A stretch of 33,103 bases of DNA from Gammaproteobacteria bacterium. GTDB taxonomy: Bacteria > Pseudomonadota > Gammaproteobacteria > Acidiferrobacterales > Sulfurifustaceae. Location of the stretch: positions 1 to 33,103 of the forward strand of contig JACQFZ010000037.1 in the NCBI GenBank assembly GCA_016199745.1, written 5' to 3'. How positions within the stretch are numbered: the stretch's first letter is position 1; each line of letters starts with the position of its first letter. Made by a program: the position numbers and the translations under genes. Positions 23,310 through 31,762 of this stretch are shown one piece after another. The notes under the pieces were generated by a model. It was given only the letters and a program-made list of their open reading frames with translations, was not told the DNA's origin and searched no databases.

Positions 23310-23384
23310 TGCCGGTACATCGTTGATCACATGACGCCGGCAATGAAACCGGCTTTATAGGATTGATGTTGTTGTTTTTGGGTT

Positions 23385-23432
23385 GATGTTCGTCGGATGC
23401 GTTTGCCGAAGCCGCTGGTAGTGGAAGTCTAA
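23385..23432 (+). pseudogene. Detached copy of the DUF6402 C-terminal tail
   Basis: The codons read DVRRMRLPKPLVVEV then TAA, matching the end of the DUF6402 protein DVLRERLPTPLVLEV then TAG. The homology covers about 15 codons and stops abruptly at its 5' side. It lies just past the DUF6201 gene, so a second DUF6402 gene once followed and was deleted, or the tail was duplicated. Confidence 0.6.
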
Positions 23433-23441
23433 CGAGGAAAC

Positions 23442-23463
23442 GGCCGACCTGAAGCGGTCGGCC
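23442..23463. terminator. Hairpin between convergent genes
   Basis: GGCCGACC (23442-23449) pairs perfectly with GGTCGGCC (23456-23463) over a 6-nt loop. It lies between the converging DUF6201 and LysR genes and could stop transcription both ways, although neither side has a strong U-tract. Confidence 0.5.
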
Positions 23464-23524
23464 ATTAGGGTAAGCACGGCATCATATTAAGTCAGCGCAC
23501 GGAACCGTACCCCTAATCTTACAT

Positions 23525-24463
23525 TTACCGCCGCCCCGACTTTCGTTGAGCCGGGCGTGTTGCTTCCTGGACGATCCAATCTGTCACCTTGCGCAGCAAC
23601 TTCTCCGTCGTTCGATCTTCATGCACGCATAAGAAGTAACCGTGTTGTTCCCGGCGCAAGCTCGGCAATAGCTGAACCAGACTGCCGCTTTCCAACATCG
23701 GGTCGACTAAGCCGCGCCAACCGAGCGCGATGCCTTCGCCGGCAAGCGCCGATTGCAACAGCAACGGATAACTGGAGTAGAAAACGCGCGGCTTCGGCGG
23801 CGGCGTCGTCACCTGATGCGCTTGCAGCCAGCTATGCCAGGTCAACCAGCGATCGCTTACCTCATCAAGATGCAGCAAGTGTTCCGCCAACAAATCGCGC
23901 GGACGCAGCTGCGCGCGGCGTAGCGACGGATGTTCCGTCAGATAGCCGTTGCTACATACCGGAAACACTTCCTCGGCGAAGAGTTGTCGGGCATGCAATC
24001 CCGGCCAGTGGCCGGTGCCGAAACGAATGACGATATCGCTCTCGGCGATATCGCGATCGTCGTCGCACTCGTTGGTGATCAAGCGAAAAAATAATTTTGG
24101 ATAGGCGCTGCGCAGCCGACTCAGGCGTGGCATCAACCACTGCTGCGCGAAGCCGGTGCAACTCGAGATGTTGAGCGATTGGTCATTGGCGTGCGCGCGC
24201 AGCGCTGCGGTCGCGCGCGCGATGTGATCCAGCCCCAGGCGCACCGCGTCGCGGTAATCGCGCCCGGCCGCCGTCAATGACAGCCCGCGGCTGCTGCGCT
24301 CGAACAGCGTTTGGCCGAGATCGGCTTCGAGCTGGCGCAAGTGGCGACTGATCGCCGGCTGACTGATGCCGAGCTCGCGCGCGGCTGCCGACATGCTGCC
24401 AAGGCGGGCGGCGACATCGAAGGGCACGAGGCTGCTGACGGGCGGAAGGCGGCGTTTGGTCAT
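23525..24463 (-). CDS. LysR-family transcriptional regulator (GcvA-like)
   Basis: This 312-residue protein has a winged helix-turn-helix at the N-terminus (about 17-60: SMSAAARELGISQPAISRHL then RQLEADLGQTLFERS) and a periplasmic-binding-protein-like effector domain. The sequence style (LVPFDVAARLGSMSAAAREL, FERSSRGLSLTAAG) is of the GcvA/AmpR subgroup. It is divergent from an EamA transporter gene 130 bp away, a very common LysR arrangement in which the regulator controls the transporter. A dyad overlapping its start region may be its operator. Effector unknown. Confidence 0.92.
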   Translation of the reverse strand: MTKRRLPPVSSLVPFDVAARLGSMSAAARELGISQPAISRHLRQLEADLGQTLFERSSRGLSLTAAGRDYRDAVRLGLDHIARATAALRAHANDQSLNISSCTGFAQQWLMPRLSRLRSAYPKLFFRLITNECDDDRDIAESDIVIRFGTGHWPGLHARQLFAEEVFPVCSNGYLTEHPSLRRAQLRPRDLLAEHLLHLDEVSDRWLTWHSWLQAHQVTTPPPKPRVFYSSYPLLLQSALAGEGIALGWRGLVDPMLESGSLVQLLPSLRREQHGYFLCVHEDRTTEKLLRKVTDWIVQEATRPAQRKSGRR

Positions 24464-24469
24464 AACGAA

Positions 24470-24487
24470 TTGTTATAGGCAATACAA
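24470..24487. promoter_or_regulatory. Candidate LysR operator dyad
   Basis: TTGTTATAGGCAATACAA contains an interrupted dyad TTGT-N10-ACAA, with the T-N11-A form of LysR binding sites. It sits 7 bp upstream of the LysR start, between it and the divergent transporter gene. Inferred from form and place only. Confidence 0.4.
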
Positions 24488-24594
24488 CATTTTTGCTGGC
24501 TTTTCCAGGTTTAGCAATACGAGTAGCTTGCGCATTAACGAATAGTTGCCCGGTCGGGCATGCGCCGCGTACGACCGGCCGGTGCCCACTCTTA

Positions 24595-25542
24595 ATGAAG
24601 AACAACGCGAACGACATCGCCATGACATCGTCCTCGAAAATAGCCAAACCGGCGGCGTTCTCGGCGCCGGCGGCACACCTGCCGTATCCGGCGCTGAGCA
24701 TGCTCCTCGGCGTGATTATGTGGGGTATCGCTTGGTACCCGATGCGCCTGCTTGAAGCCCGCGGCCTGCATGGACTGTGGTTGGCGATGACGTTGTATCT
24801 GAGCGCTCTTATCATCAGCCTGCCGTATACGTTGCCGGCATGGCGCGCGTTTATGCGCCACCCGCTGTTACTGATACTGCTGACGTTGTCGATCGGATGG
24901 ACCAACGTCGCCTACATCCAGGCGATGCTCGATGGAAATATTCTGCGCGTGTCGCTGCTGGTTTATTTGTCGCCGCTCTGGGCCAGCGTGCTCGCCTGGT
25001 TATTGTTGAAGGAACGGCTGGGTCGCGTCGCCATTGCAAGTTTGGGGCTCGCCATGCTGGGTGCGCTGGTGATGCTGTGGAATCCGGCGCTTGGCGCGCC
25101 TTGGCCACGATCGCATGCGGAGTGGATGGCGCTCAGCTCGGGGCTGACGTATGCGGTGGCGACGGTAGTGATGCGCAAGGGTCAAGACGTTCCTCAAAGC
25201 ACCAAGCTGCTGTGCACCTGCATCGGCGTGCCACTGATCGCGTCGGCAATGATTGTTTATTCCGCTCTCCCTTGGTCGACGGTAGCACTGCCGGTGTTGG
25301 CCGGTGCCGCCGCACTTGGCATCGGCGGTATCTTGGTGATGACGTTGTTGGTGCAGTACGGCATCACTCACCTGCCGGTGCATCGCTCGCAAGTATTGGC
25401 GCTGATGGAGCTAGTCACGGGCGCGATCACACAGCGATTGCTCACCGACGAGGTCATGACGACACAAGATTGGATCGGCGGTACGTTGATCGTGTTCGGC
25501 GCGTACGTTGCCAGCCGTAAGGTGGCGACACGATCGACTTAA
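24595..25542 (+). CDS. EamA/DMT-family transporter
   Basis: About ten hydrophobic helices in two EamA repeats make this a drug/metabolite transporter of about 315 residues. The first repeat includes LGVIMWGIAWYPMRLLEARG and ends YLSPLWASVLAWLLLKERLG, the family signature for helix 4-5. The second ends HRSQVLALMELVTGAITQRL and WIGGTLIVFGAYVASRK. Substrates in the family are amino acids, nucleobases or other small metabolites and cannot be told here. The open frame extends back to 24493; ATG 24595 or 24622 is more likely, but neither has a clear ribosome binding site. It is divergent from the LysR gene. Confidence 0.88.
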   Translation: MKNNANDIAMTSSSKIAKPAAFSAPAAHLPYPALSMLLGVIMWGIAWYPMRLLEARGLHGLWLAMTLYLSALIISLPYTLPAWRAFMRHPLLLILLTLSIGWTNVAYIQAMLDGNILRVSLLVYLSPLWASVLAWLLLKERLGRVAIASLGLAMLGALVMLWNPALGAPWPRSHAEWMALSSGLTYAVATVVMRKGQDVPQSTKLLCTCIGVPLIASAMIVYSALPWSTVALPVLAGAAALGIGGILVMTLLVQYGITHLPVHRSQVLALMELVTGAITQRLLTDEVMTTQDWIGGTLIVFGAYVASRKVATRST

Positions 25543-25555
25543 AAAACAACGGACA

Positions 25556-25586
25556 ATTCGGCAGCCTGGTTCCGAATCTGCCGAAT
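25556..25586 (+). terminator. Hairpin after the transporter gene
   Basis: ATTCGGCAG (25556-25564) pairs perfectly with CTGCCGAAT (25578-25586) over a 13-nt loop, 14 bp after the stop at 25542. The following sequence GCTTTCCCCTTGTT is only weakly T-rich. Confidence 0.5.
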
Positions 25587-25750
25587 GCTTTCCCCTTGTT
25601 CACTAGCAGACTTTCTAAAAATTCTCCCCACACTCGTGTAGATGTCTATCGTCTTGCGCTTACTGGAGACTTTCCAACATTCGCCGATGATCACATAAGT
25701 CTGTCACCTTCGTGTGCGCAAAATAGTTGTTGATCCTCTTTTGAGTGAAC

Positions 25751-25766
25751 CATACGTATACGTATG
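25751..25766. promoter_or_regulatory. Perfect 16-bp palindrome upstream of the UbiA operon
   Basis: CATACGTATACGTATG is its own reverse complement. It lies in the promoter-proximal gap 120 bp before the start of the HAD-UbiA gene, a good place for a dimeric repressor or activator site. No cognate regulator is next to it. Confidence 0.5.
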
Positions 25767-25886
25767 TCGGGAATAATTTGTTAGGCTGGATCGACCGACG
25801 AGATTTAACAGCAAACGGCGTCGGCATGATCATCATCCTCGCAGGAAAGTGAGGAAACGATAACAGTTTAGAAATTAGGGGGAAGT

Positions 25887-27377
25887 ATGAAAATGTCCTA
25901 TGCCACAAGTTCAGGAGAGAATCGCGTCCCGCAGCACCAACCGACACACCACCCTAGCGCGCCACTTTGTGTCGACTTGGATGGCACTCTTGTCCGATCT
26001 GACATTTTAGTCGAATCCTTTTTCGGTGCTCTCAAGAAAAACATATGGGTGTTCTGGTTGGTCCCCATTTGGCTGCTGCGAGGTAAGGCCTACTTAAAAC
26101 ATCGGCTGGCGCAGTTGGCGGAGATTGATTGTCGACTCCTTCCTTACAATAAGGTATTCGTCGATTTCTTGCGGGTGGAGCGCACGCGTGGGCGACGTCT
26201 GGTTCTGGCAACCGCGACTCACGAACATTATGCCCATCAGATCGCCGAGCACCTTGATCTGTTCGACGAAGTGATTGCCAGTAATTCGCAATGCAATCTA
26301 TCGGGCAGCGAGAAACGCGATGCCCTAGTAGCGCGTTTTGGTACGGGTGGATTCGATTACGCGGGCAACGGAAAGGCCGATCTGAAAGTCCTGAGCACGG
26401 CGCGACGCGGGATATTGGTCGACCCGGAGCGCGGCGTCAAAAAAAGCGCGTGCACGATAATCGATCTGGAAAAAACTTTTATCTCGCGTCGTCGACCTAT
26501 CCGGACGTGGGCGCGTGCCATGCGGGTTCATCAATGGTTGAAAAACGTATTGATATTCGTGCCGCTGTTGGTGGCGCACAAGTATATGGATCTGCGCATG
26601 TTGGCGTTAAGCGTCGGGGCGTTCATCGCCTTTGGACTCTGTGCCTCAGCCACGTACTTGCTCAATGATTTGTTCGATCTATCGTCGGATCGCGTTCATC
26701 CGCGCAAGCGTTTGCGGCCCTTGCCTGCCGGAGATATCTCCGTGAAGACTGGGGCGGTGCTGGTCTCGGTATTGTTGGGCGTCGCCTTCGCATTGGCATT
26801 TTGGTTGTCGTTTGACTTTGCGTTGATACTGCTCGGGTATGTCGCGATAACTCTCAACTATTCGCTGTGGTTGAAGCGAAAAATTCTCGTGGATGTGCTG
26901 GTCCTCGCTGGGCTGTATACCGTGCGAATTTTTGCGGGGTCGGCGGTCACGGGAATTGTTCCATCGGTCTGGTTGTTGGCGTTTTCGATATTTCTTTTTC
27001 TCAGCCTGGCATTGGTCAAGCGCTACACGGAGTTGTTGGCGTTGAAGGAAGCCAACCGCATGCAAGTGGCCGGAAGAGGGTATGAAGTCACGGACATTTC
27101 AGTGCTTCAGAGTCTCGGTATCGCCAGCGGTTACCTGTCCGTGCTCGTGCTGGCGTTATATATCAACAGTAGCGACGTTCACCTTCTTTATAAAACGCCC
27201 GAGGCGATTTGGTTGCTTTGTCCGCTGTTGCTGTACTGGGTAAGCCGTCTGTGGCTGCGGGCCGGCAGGAGCGAAATGCATGACGATCCGTTGGTGTACG
27301 CGCTCAAGGACCGTATAAGTCGCTGGATTGTCCTCAGCGGCTGCGTGCTGTTGATGATTGCTTCATTAGATTTATAG
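25887..27377 (+). CDS. HAD phosphatase fused to UbiA-family prenyltransferase
   Basis: This 496-residue protein has two parts. Residues 26-190 are a HAD hydrolase: VDLDGTLV (Asp 30, 32), LATATHEH (motif II), SEKRDAL (Lys 143) and GNGKADL (about 160-166). Residues 205-496 are a UbiA membrane prenyltransferase with eight or nine helices, the metal-binding motif NDLFDLSSD (260-268) and HPRKRLRPLPAG. The style matches decaprenyl-phosphate phosphoribosyltransferase-like UbiA proteins (mycobacterial Rv3806c type), which join phosphoribosyl pyrophosphate to a polyprenyl phosphate; the HAD part could then remove the 5'-phosphate. The start has AGGGGGAA close upstream. It is the first gene of an operon with a GT-C protein and an SMR flippase-like protein. 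Confidence 0.9.
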   Translation: MKMSYATSSGENRVPQHQPTHHPSAPLCVDLDGTLVRSDILVESFFGALKKNIWVFWLVPIWLLRGKAYLKHRLAQLAEIDCRLLPYNKVFVDFLRVERTRGRRLVLATATHEHYAHQIAEHLDLFDEVIASNSQCNLSGSEKRDALVARFGTGGFDYAGNGKADLKVLSTARRGILVDPERGVKKSACTIIDLEKTFISRRRPIRTWARAMRVHQWLKNVLIFVPLLVAHKYMDLRMLALSVGAFIAFGLCASATYLLNDLFDLSSDRVHPRKRLRPLPAGDISVKTGAVLVSVLLGVAFALAFWLSFDFALILLGYVAITLNYSLWLKRKILVDVLVLAGLYTVRIFAGSAVTGIVPSVWLLAFSIFLFLSLALVKRYTELLALKEANRMQVAGRGYEVTDISVLQSLGIASGYLSVLVLALYINSSDVHLLYKTPEAIWLLCPLLLYWVSRLWLRAGRSEMHDDPLVYALKDRISRWIVLSGCVLLMIASLDL

Positions 27378-27406
27378 CAACCAAATATCGGGCGGAGAAA
27401 TTTTTA

Positions 27407-29542
27407 ATGAGTGGGCAGTTATTTTTTTTTATAGCAACCGTAGTACTTGGCTTAGCCGCCACTGTGGTGGGTTATACCTGCATGGCGGGCCGAGAACCGG
27501 AGCGACGGTTGCTGGCCGCCGTTTCGGTTGTCCCTATCGTCGTCGTGCTGTCGATGCTCGCCCTAGGGGCAACGGGTCACCTTACTGGCGTTTCCGGAAT
27601 AATTTTCGTCACCGGGTTTTCCATGTTGTTGGCGGCGGTCAGCGGGTTTTTTGGCAACAACAGTTCGCTCGTCAAAAAGCTCGGCGCGGAGGCGGTGTTT
27701 CTCGGTGCAAGGGGGACGGGGTGGTACGTAGGAGCAGCGGTGCTGCTCAGCGTATGGGGGCGATTCACGATCGATACGCTCTTTGAAGGAACCCGATTTT
27801 CGACAGATGATTTGATTTACCACGCGCCCGCGGTGGCACACTGGCTGCAAGACGGGCGTTTGTCGCTCGCCGCCAAAGGCTTCGCGACGTACTACCCGAT
27901 GAACGCCGAGCTGTTGTCGTTGTGGTCTGTTTTGCCGTTCCACGGCGATGGCATGGCAAACATGGCGGGTTGGTTCTGGATCACGATGGGCACGGTTTCC
28001 GTGGTTGCGCTGTGCCGGATTCTTGGGTGTAGCGGAGCGACAGCGATGCTGGGCGGTGCGTTTTTTGTCGCATCGCCGGTGGTCGCGAGTTTGGGAACAA
28101 CGTTTTCCGCGGTCGATGCCGCCGGCACGGCAGCGATGATGGCGGCACTGACGTTGTCGATGTCTTCAGCCAGCGGCAATACAGTCAGAACAAGATGGGT
28201 CGACGCGTGGTATGCCGGTCTGCTCATGGGCTTGGCCGTCGGCATTAAGGTTTCATTTGCGCCAGCGGTATTGGTGGTGGGGTGGTTGTGCCTATCAGGC
28301 TATGAGATCAACGACAGTCGCAAGGTAAAATGGCAGGCGCTACTCATATTTGCCGCGGCCGTCGCCCTTACCGGTTCGTATTGGTACCTGCGCAATCTGA
28401 TGCTGTCGGGCAATCCCATTTTCCCGGCTGACTTTGGTCCGTTTCCCGGTCCCTTTGGGCGCGACGACCAGTTTCGTACCACGCTGGCCTATTGGATGCG
28501 TGCTGCCGGGACGAATGTTGCGCTATGGAAAGAGATTATCCGTACCTACCTGGGATGGGGATTCTGCTTGGGATTGTTGGCGTTCCTGGGCTATTTCGTT
28601 TCGGCATATCGCTCGCTGCGCCTGCGCGCCATTTCCTCGGACGAAATGCGCTGGAAAACGTTGGCGGTGTTTATGCTTGGCGTAATCCTGTTGCTGGCGC
28701 ATCCATTTATGCCGTTCTCCGGCACGATTGATAGCCCAGACGCCGGTTTTGTCCCCATGCAGCGATACATCATCGGACCATTTGCGATTGGCTTGGTGTT
28801 GCTCGCGGTCGTAAGCGATACCTGGAAGCTGTCACGTTGGTTGGTGTTGCCAGTGGCGATAGCGGCTATCGTTCAGAGTTGGGTTAACGTAATTCCGCAA
28901 AGTCCCGTGGAGTTCGTCGGTGGCGTCGCGTTTGGTGTCGTGTTCGCGGCAGGTTTGTGGCTTGCTGATAAATCGCCCAAACAATTTCGGGGATGGCGAA
29001 CACCGGCTTGCGGAATGTTCCTCGTTGTCGTTGCCGTCCTGGCCGCGTGGGTGCCGTACAAACAAGCGCTAACCGACAAGCTAATCGAGACGTATGCCGG
29101 AGGTAAAGATTCCGCTGCTGGCGATGCATGGGCGCTGATGCGCTTAGTGCCCAACGATGCACGAGTGACGGCGTTTGGCCCTGATATGTGGATGTACTAT
29201 CCACTCTTCGGGCGTCGGTTGCGTGTTTCGCCGCAACCCGGCGATGAAAACGGCGCCGCCTATGTTCACTATCATCTGCGGCAACCGCGTTCTACCCGGT
29301 GGTGGTGGCACGATAGCCCAGCAACATTTAGTGCGGCAGAATTTCTGGAAAATCTGCGGAATCGGAATATCGATTTTGTTCTGACGACGAAGGGAGACTC
29401 GCAGGAGTGGCCGCCGCAATACGCCGCCTTGATGCGATCTAATACGGCAGATCTCATTCGTGTAAGTGAACATTCTGCGCTGTGGAAGATTCGCCGAACC
29501 TATATAGATAAGACTGAAGCGTCGCTTAAGGGGTCACTGTGA
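27407..29542 (+). CDS. GT-C-type membrane glycosyltransferase-like protein
   Basis: This 711-residue protein has about 12-13 membrane helices and a soluble C-terminal part (about 570-711). An acidic motif after the second-third helix, FSTDDLIYHAPAVAHWLQDG followed by YYPMNAELLSLW, fits the Asp-containing first periplasmic loop of GT-C enzymes that use polyprenyl-phosphate sugars. SYWYLRNLMLSGNPIFP is also common in this group. GT-C enzymes work on the periplasmic side and move a sugar from a lipid carrier onto an acceptor such as lipid A, polysaccharide or protein; the acceptor is unknown. GGAGAA lies upstream of ATG 27407. The gene starts 30 bp after the UbiA gene and overlaps the SMR gene by 4 bp (GTGA). 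Confidence 0.82.
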   Translation: MSGQLFFFIATVVLGLAATVVGYTCMAGREPERRLLAAVSVVPIVVVLSMLALGATGHLTGVSGIIFVTGFSMLLAAVSGFFGNNSSLVKKLGAEAVFLGARGTGWYVGAAVLLSVWGRFTIDTLFEGTRFSTDDLIYHAPAVAHWLQDGRLSLAAKGFATYYPMNAELLSLWSVLPFHGDGMANMAGWFWITMGTVSVVALCRILGCSGATAMLGGAFFVASPVVASLGTTFSAVDAAGTAAMMAALTLSMSSASGNTVRTRWVDAWYAGLLMGLAVGIKVSFAPAVLVVGWLCLSGYEINDSRKVKWQALLIFAAAVALTGSYWYLRNLMLSGNPIFPADFGPFPGPFGRDDQFRTTLAYWMRAAGTNVALWKEIIRTYLGWGFCLGLLAFLGYFVSAYRSLRLRAISSDEMRWKTLAVFMLGVILLLAHPFMPFSGTIDSPDAGFVPMQRYIIGPFAIGLVLLAVVSDTWKLSRWLVLPVAIAAIVQSWVNVIPQSPVEFVGGVAFGVVFAAGLWLADKSPKQFRGWRTPACGMFLVVVAVLAAWVPYKQALTDKLIETYAGGKDSAAGDAWALMRLVPNDARVTAFGPDMWMYYPLFGRRLRVSPQPGDENGAAYVHYHLRQPRSTRWWWHDSPATFSAAEFLENLRNRNIDFVLTTKGDSQEWPPQYAALMRSNTADLIRVSEHSALWKIRRTYIDKTEASLKGSL

Positions 29543-29913
29543 ATATCACTCTATTCGTTCTTATCTTGGGCAGCGTGGCGTTATCGGCATTGGCGCAAAT
29601 TTTACTTAAATTGGGAATGTCGAGCGCGCTCGTGCAGCATTCGCTGTCGTCGGGAAATTGGTACGCCGGGCTCGTTGCTGTTGCCACGAACTTTTACGTA
29701 ATCGGCGGATTGGCGCTCTACGCGCTCGGAGCGGCCGTGTGGTTGTTAGTGTTGGCCAAAGTGGATGTCAGTTTCGCCTATCCGTTCGTGGGATTAGGTT
29801 TTATTTTGACGATGCTCCTGGGATGGTCTTTGTTAGGGGAAGGAGTGGATAGCTCGCGTTTAGTCGGCACGTTGTTGGTTTCTGTTGGCGTCTTTTTTAT
29901 CGCCAAGTCCTAA
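29539..29913 (+). CDS. Small SMR/EamA-like transporter, probable lipid-sugar flippase subunit
   Basis: This 124-residue protein has four membrane helices and begins at a GTG that overlaps the previous stop as GTGA, with AAGGGG upstream. The signatures ALSALAQILLKLGMSSALVQ, ALYALGAAVWLLVLAKVDVS and FAYPFVGLGFILTMLLGWSL are those of EmrE/ArnE-type small multidrug resistance proteins. In this operon it most likely moves the polyprenyl-phosphate sugar made by the UbiA protein to the periplasmic side for the GT-C enzyme, as ArnEF does for aminoarabinose. That role is inferred from context. Confidence 0.87.
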   Translation: MNITLFVLILGSVALSALAQILLKLGMSSALVQHSLSSGNWYAGLVAVATNFYVIGGLALYALGAAVWLLVLAKVDVSFAYPFVGLGFILTMLLGWSLLGEGVDSSRLVGTLLVSVGVFFIAKS

Positions 29914-30239
29914 CTGAATAGCAGAAGAGTTACCTGCTAAAAAGCACGTCGCACACGGCGCGACTCCCGATCCGCCGTTGAAGTTTGTAGTGGCATCCGT
30001 CCGAGTAGCGGGCGGATGCCGATCTTCGTAGTCCTCATAAATGTGTTGCCGGCGCCGATCTGCCATCCGATTCGGAACCGATAAAAAATTTCGGGCGCTG
30101 AATTTTTTCCGATGCCCGACGGCGACCGGCGATTTGTTGAGGCAACCACAATTGACATGCTATGGTCGCTCGCGCAACGCGATCGGTGCCCGTTCGACCC
30201 AAGGCGCCACTCCCTGAAACGGAAATTGAAGGAGAACGC
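29914..30239. other. Intergenic region before the sulfite-dehydrogenase-like operon
   Basis: It holds a strong hairpin (29992-30020). A TTGACA lies at 30151-30156, but I see no matching -10 at the usual distance. The open frame of the next gene extends back to 30162, but its proper start is 30240. Confidence 0.5.
29992..30020. repeat. Stem-loop, 12-bp arms
   Basis: GGCATCCGTCCG (29992-30003) pairs with CGGGCGGATGCC (30009-30020) over a 5-nt loop, with one G-T wobble. It lies 78 bp after the SMR gene. There is no T-run, so it may be an mRNA 3'-end stabiliser, a terminator with help, or an extragenic palindrome. Confidence 0.6.
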
Positions 30240-31472
30240 ATGCACTCGCGACGTCAGTTCCTTCGTACCTCGGCCGGCGGCCTGCTGATTGCCGGCGCCG
30301 CTTGGACGAACACACCGGCCTTTGCCGCTGCCGCTAAACGCGGGCTTAGCACCTTACCCGCCGGCACGCTGGAAACCGCGACGCTCGACGCGCTCACCGG
30401 CAAGGTTCCGCTCATTAAACGCAGCTACCGCCCGCCGAACTTCGAAACGCCGCTGCGTTATTTCAACAACGTCATCACGCCGAACAATGCCTTCTTCGTG
30501 CGCTATCACCTATCGCAGATTCCCGATGTCGACGCGTCAACGTGGCGTCTCGGTATCGGCGGCGACGCCGTCGATAATCCGTATGAGCTCACGCTCGATC
30601 AACTGATGCATGAGTTCGAGCAGGTAGAGCTCGTAGCGGTATGCCAGTGCGCCGGCAACCGCCGCGGATTATCGCAGCCACACGTTGCCGGCGTGCAATG
30701 GGGCTACGGCGCCATGGGCAACGCCAAATGGAAGGGCGTGCGCCTGCGCGATATCTTGAACCGCGCCGGTGTAACGAAGACCGCGCTCGAAGTGGTCGCA
30801 GACGGTGCCGATACCGGTCCGCTCGAACAAACACCGGATTTCAGTAAGAGCCTGCCGATCTGGAAAGCGCTCGACGAAAACGCGTTGATTGCTTACGCCA
30901 TGAACGATGCGCCACTACCGCATTGGAACGGCTTCCCCGCGCGGCTGGTGGTGCCCGGCTGGACCGGAACGTATTGGCTAAAACACCTCACCTCGCTCAA
31001 TGTGGTGACGCAACCGTATAAAAATTTCTGGATGAGCACGGCGTATCGAATTCCCAAAGACAAGTTCGCCCTAGTCGATCGCTTCGTATCGCAAGAAACC
31101 GAAACTAATACACCGGTCACTGAGGTTGTCGTCAACTCGCTCATTACGAACGTCCGCGATGGCCAACGTGTACGACTCGGTCAACCGGTCACGTTTAACG
31201 GCATCGCTTGGGACGCCGGTTACGGTATTAGTGGTGTCGAGGTATCGGTCGACGACGGCAAAACGTGGCGTACCGCGGAACTCGGCGAATTTCACGGCCG
31301 TTTTTCGTTCCGCCCGTTTCGCTACGTCTTCAAGCCGCCGCGCAAAGGCGAGTACACGATCCTGGCCAAGGCAATCAACCGTATCGGTGCCTCGCAGACC
31401 TTCGAAGCCATTTTCAATCCCGCCGGTTATCACCACAACGTGGTGCATCGCCTCGGCCTACGCGTGGTATGA
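30240..31472 (+). CDS. Tat-exported sulfite oxidase-family molybdoenzyme
   Basis: The ATG at 30240 follows AAGGAGA by 5 nt and gives a twin-arginine signal, MHSRRQFLRTSAGGLLIAGA. The 410-residue enzyme has the sulfite oxidase molybdopterin domain: RYHLSQIPDVDASTWRLGIG, YELTLDQLM, then CQCAGNRRG with the molybdenum-ligand Cys at about 137, and FPARLVVPGWTGTYWLKHLT. A dimerisation (Mo-co_dimer) domain follows, with GIAWDAGYGISGVEVSVDDG. It lacks a b5 haem domain, as in bacterial SorA and SoxC. With the cytochrome c gene 14 bp downstream, it resembles the periplasmic sulfite dehydrogenase SorAB of Starkeya. Sulfite is the likely but unproven substrate. Confidence 0.92.
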   Translation: MHSRRQFLRTSAGGLLIAGAAWTNTPAFAAAAKRGLSTLPAGTLETATLDALTGKVPLIKRSYRPPNFETPLRYFNNVITPNNAFFVRYHLSQIPDVDASTWRLGIGGDAVDNPYELTLDQLMHEFEQVELVAVCQCAGNRRGLSQPHVAGVQWGYGAMGNAKWKGVRLRDILNRAGVTKTALEVVADGADTGPLEQTPDFSKSLPIWKALDENALIAYAMNDAPLPHWNGFPARLVVPGWTGTYWLKHLTSLNVVTQPYKNFWMSTAYRIPKDKFALVDRFVSQETETNTPVTEVVVNSLITNVRDGQRVRLGQPVTFNGIAWDAGYGISGVEVSVDDGKTWRTAELGEFHGRFSFRPFRYVFKPPRKGEYTILAKAINRIGASQTFEAIFNPAGYHHNVVHRLGLRVV

Positions 31473-31486
31473 CGATGGAGGCGAAC

Positions 31487-31762
31487 ATGAGAACACTATT
31501 GCTCGGTGGTCTGTTGCTAAGCGCGCCCGCACTCGCCGGCGAAAACACCGTCTCACTCAAAGACGCCCCCGGCCGCGATTTGGTCGTGCGTCGTTGCATC
31601 GCTTGCCATAGCCTCGACTACATCCCGATGAACTCGGTATTCCTCGATCGCAAAGCTTGGCAAGCGGAGGTCAACAAAATGACTAACGTGATGGGAGCGC
31701 CGATTGCTGAAGAGGATGCAGTGAAGATCGTGGATTATTTGGTGAGTGAGTATGGAAAGTAA
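31487..31762 (+). CDS. Small exported cytochrome c, SorB-like
   Basis: The ATG at 31487 has GGAG 6-7 nt upstream. The 91-residue product has a signal peptide (about 1-17, ALA) and one haem site CIACH (37-41). The downstream KMTNVMGAPIAEEDAVKIVD and YLVSEYGK are the usual C-terminal cytochrome c helix, with an axial Met probably in this stretch. It follows the molybdoenzyme gene by 14 bp and is likely its electron acceptor, passing electrons to the respiratory chain. Confidence 0.9.
   Translation: MRTLLLGGLLLSAPALAGENTVSLKDAPGRDLVVRRCIACHSLDYIPMNSVFLDRKAWQAEVNKMTNVMGAPIAEEDAVKIVDYLVSEYGK

Larger units (their letters stand above)
25543..25886. other. Intergenic region before the UbiA operon
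   Basis: It holds a terminator-like hairpin (25556-25586) after the transporter gene and a perfect 16-bp palindrome (25751-25766) about 120 bp before the next operon. No gene is seen; a minus-strand 95-codon frame overlapping the operon start is unsupported. Confidence 0.6.
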
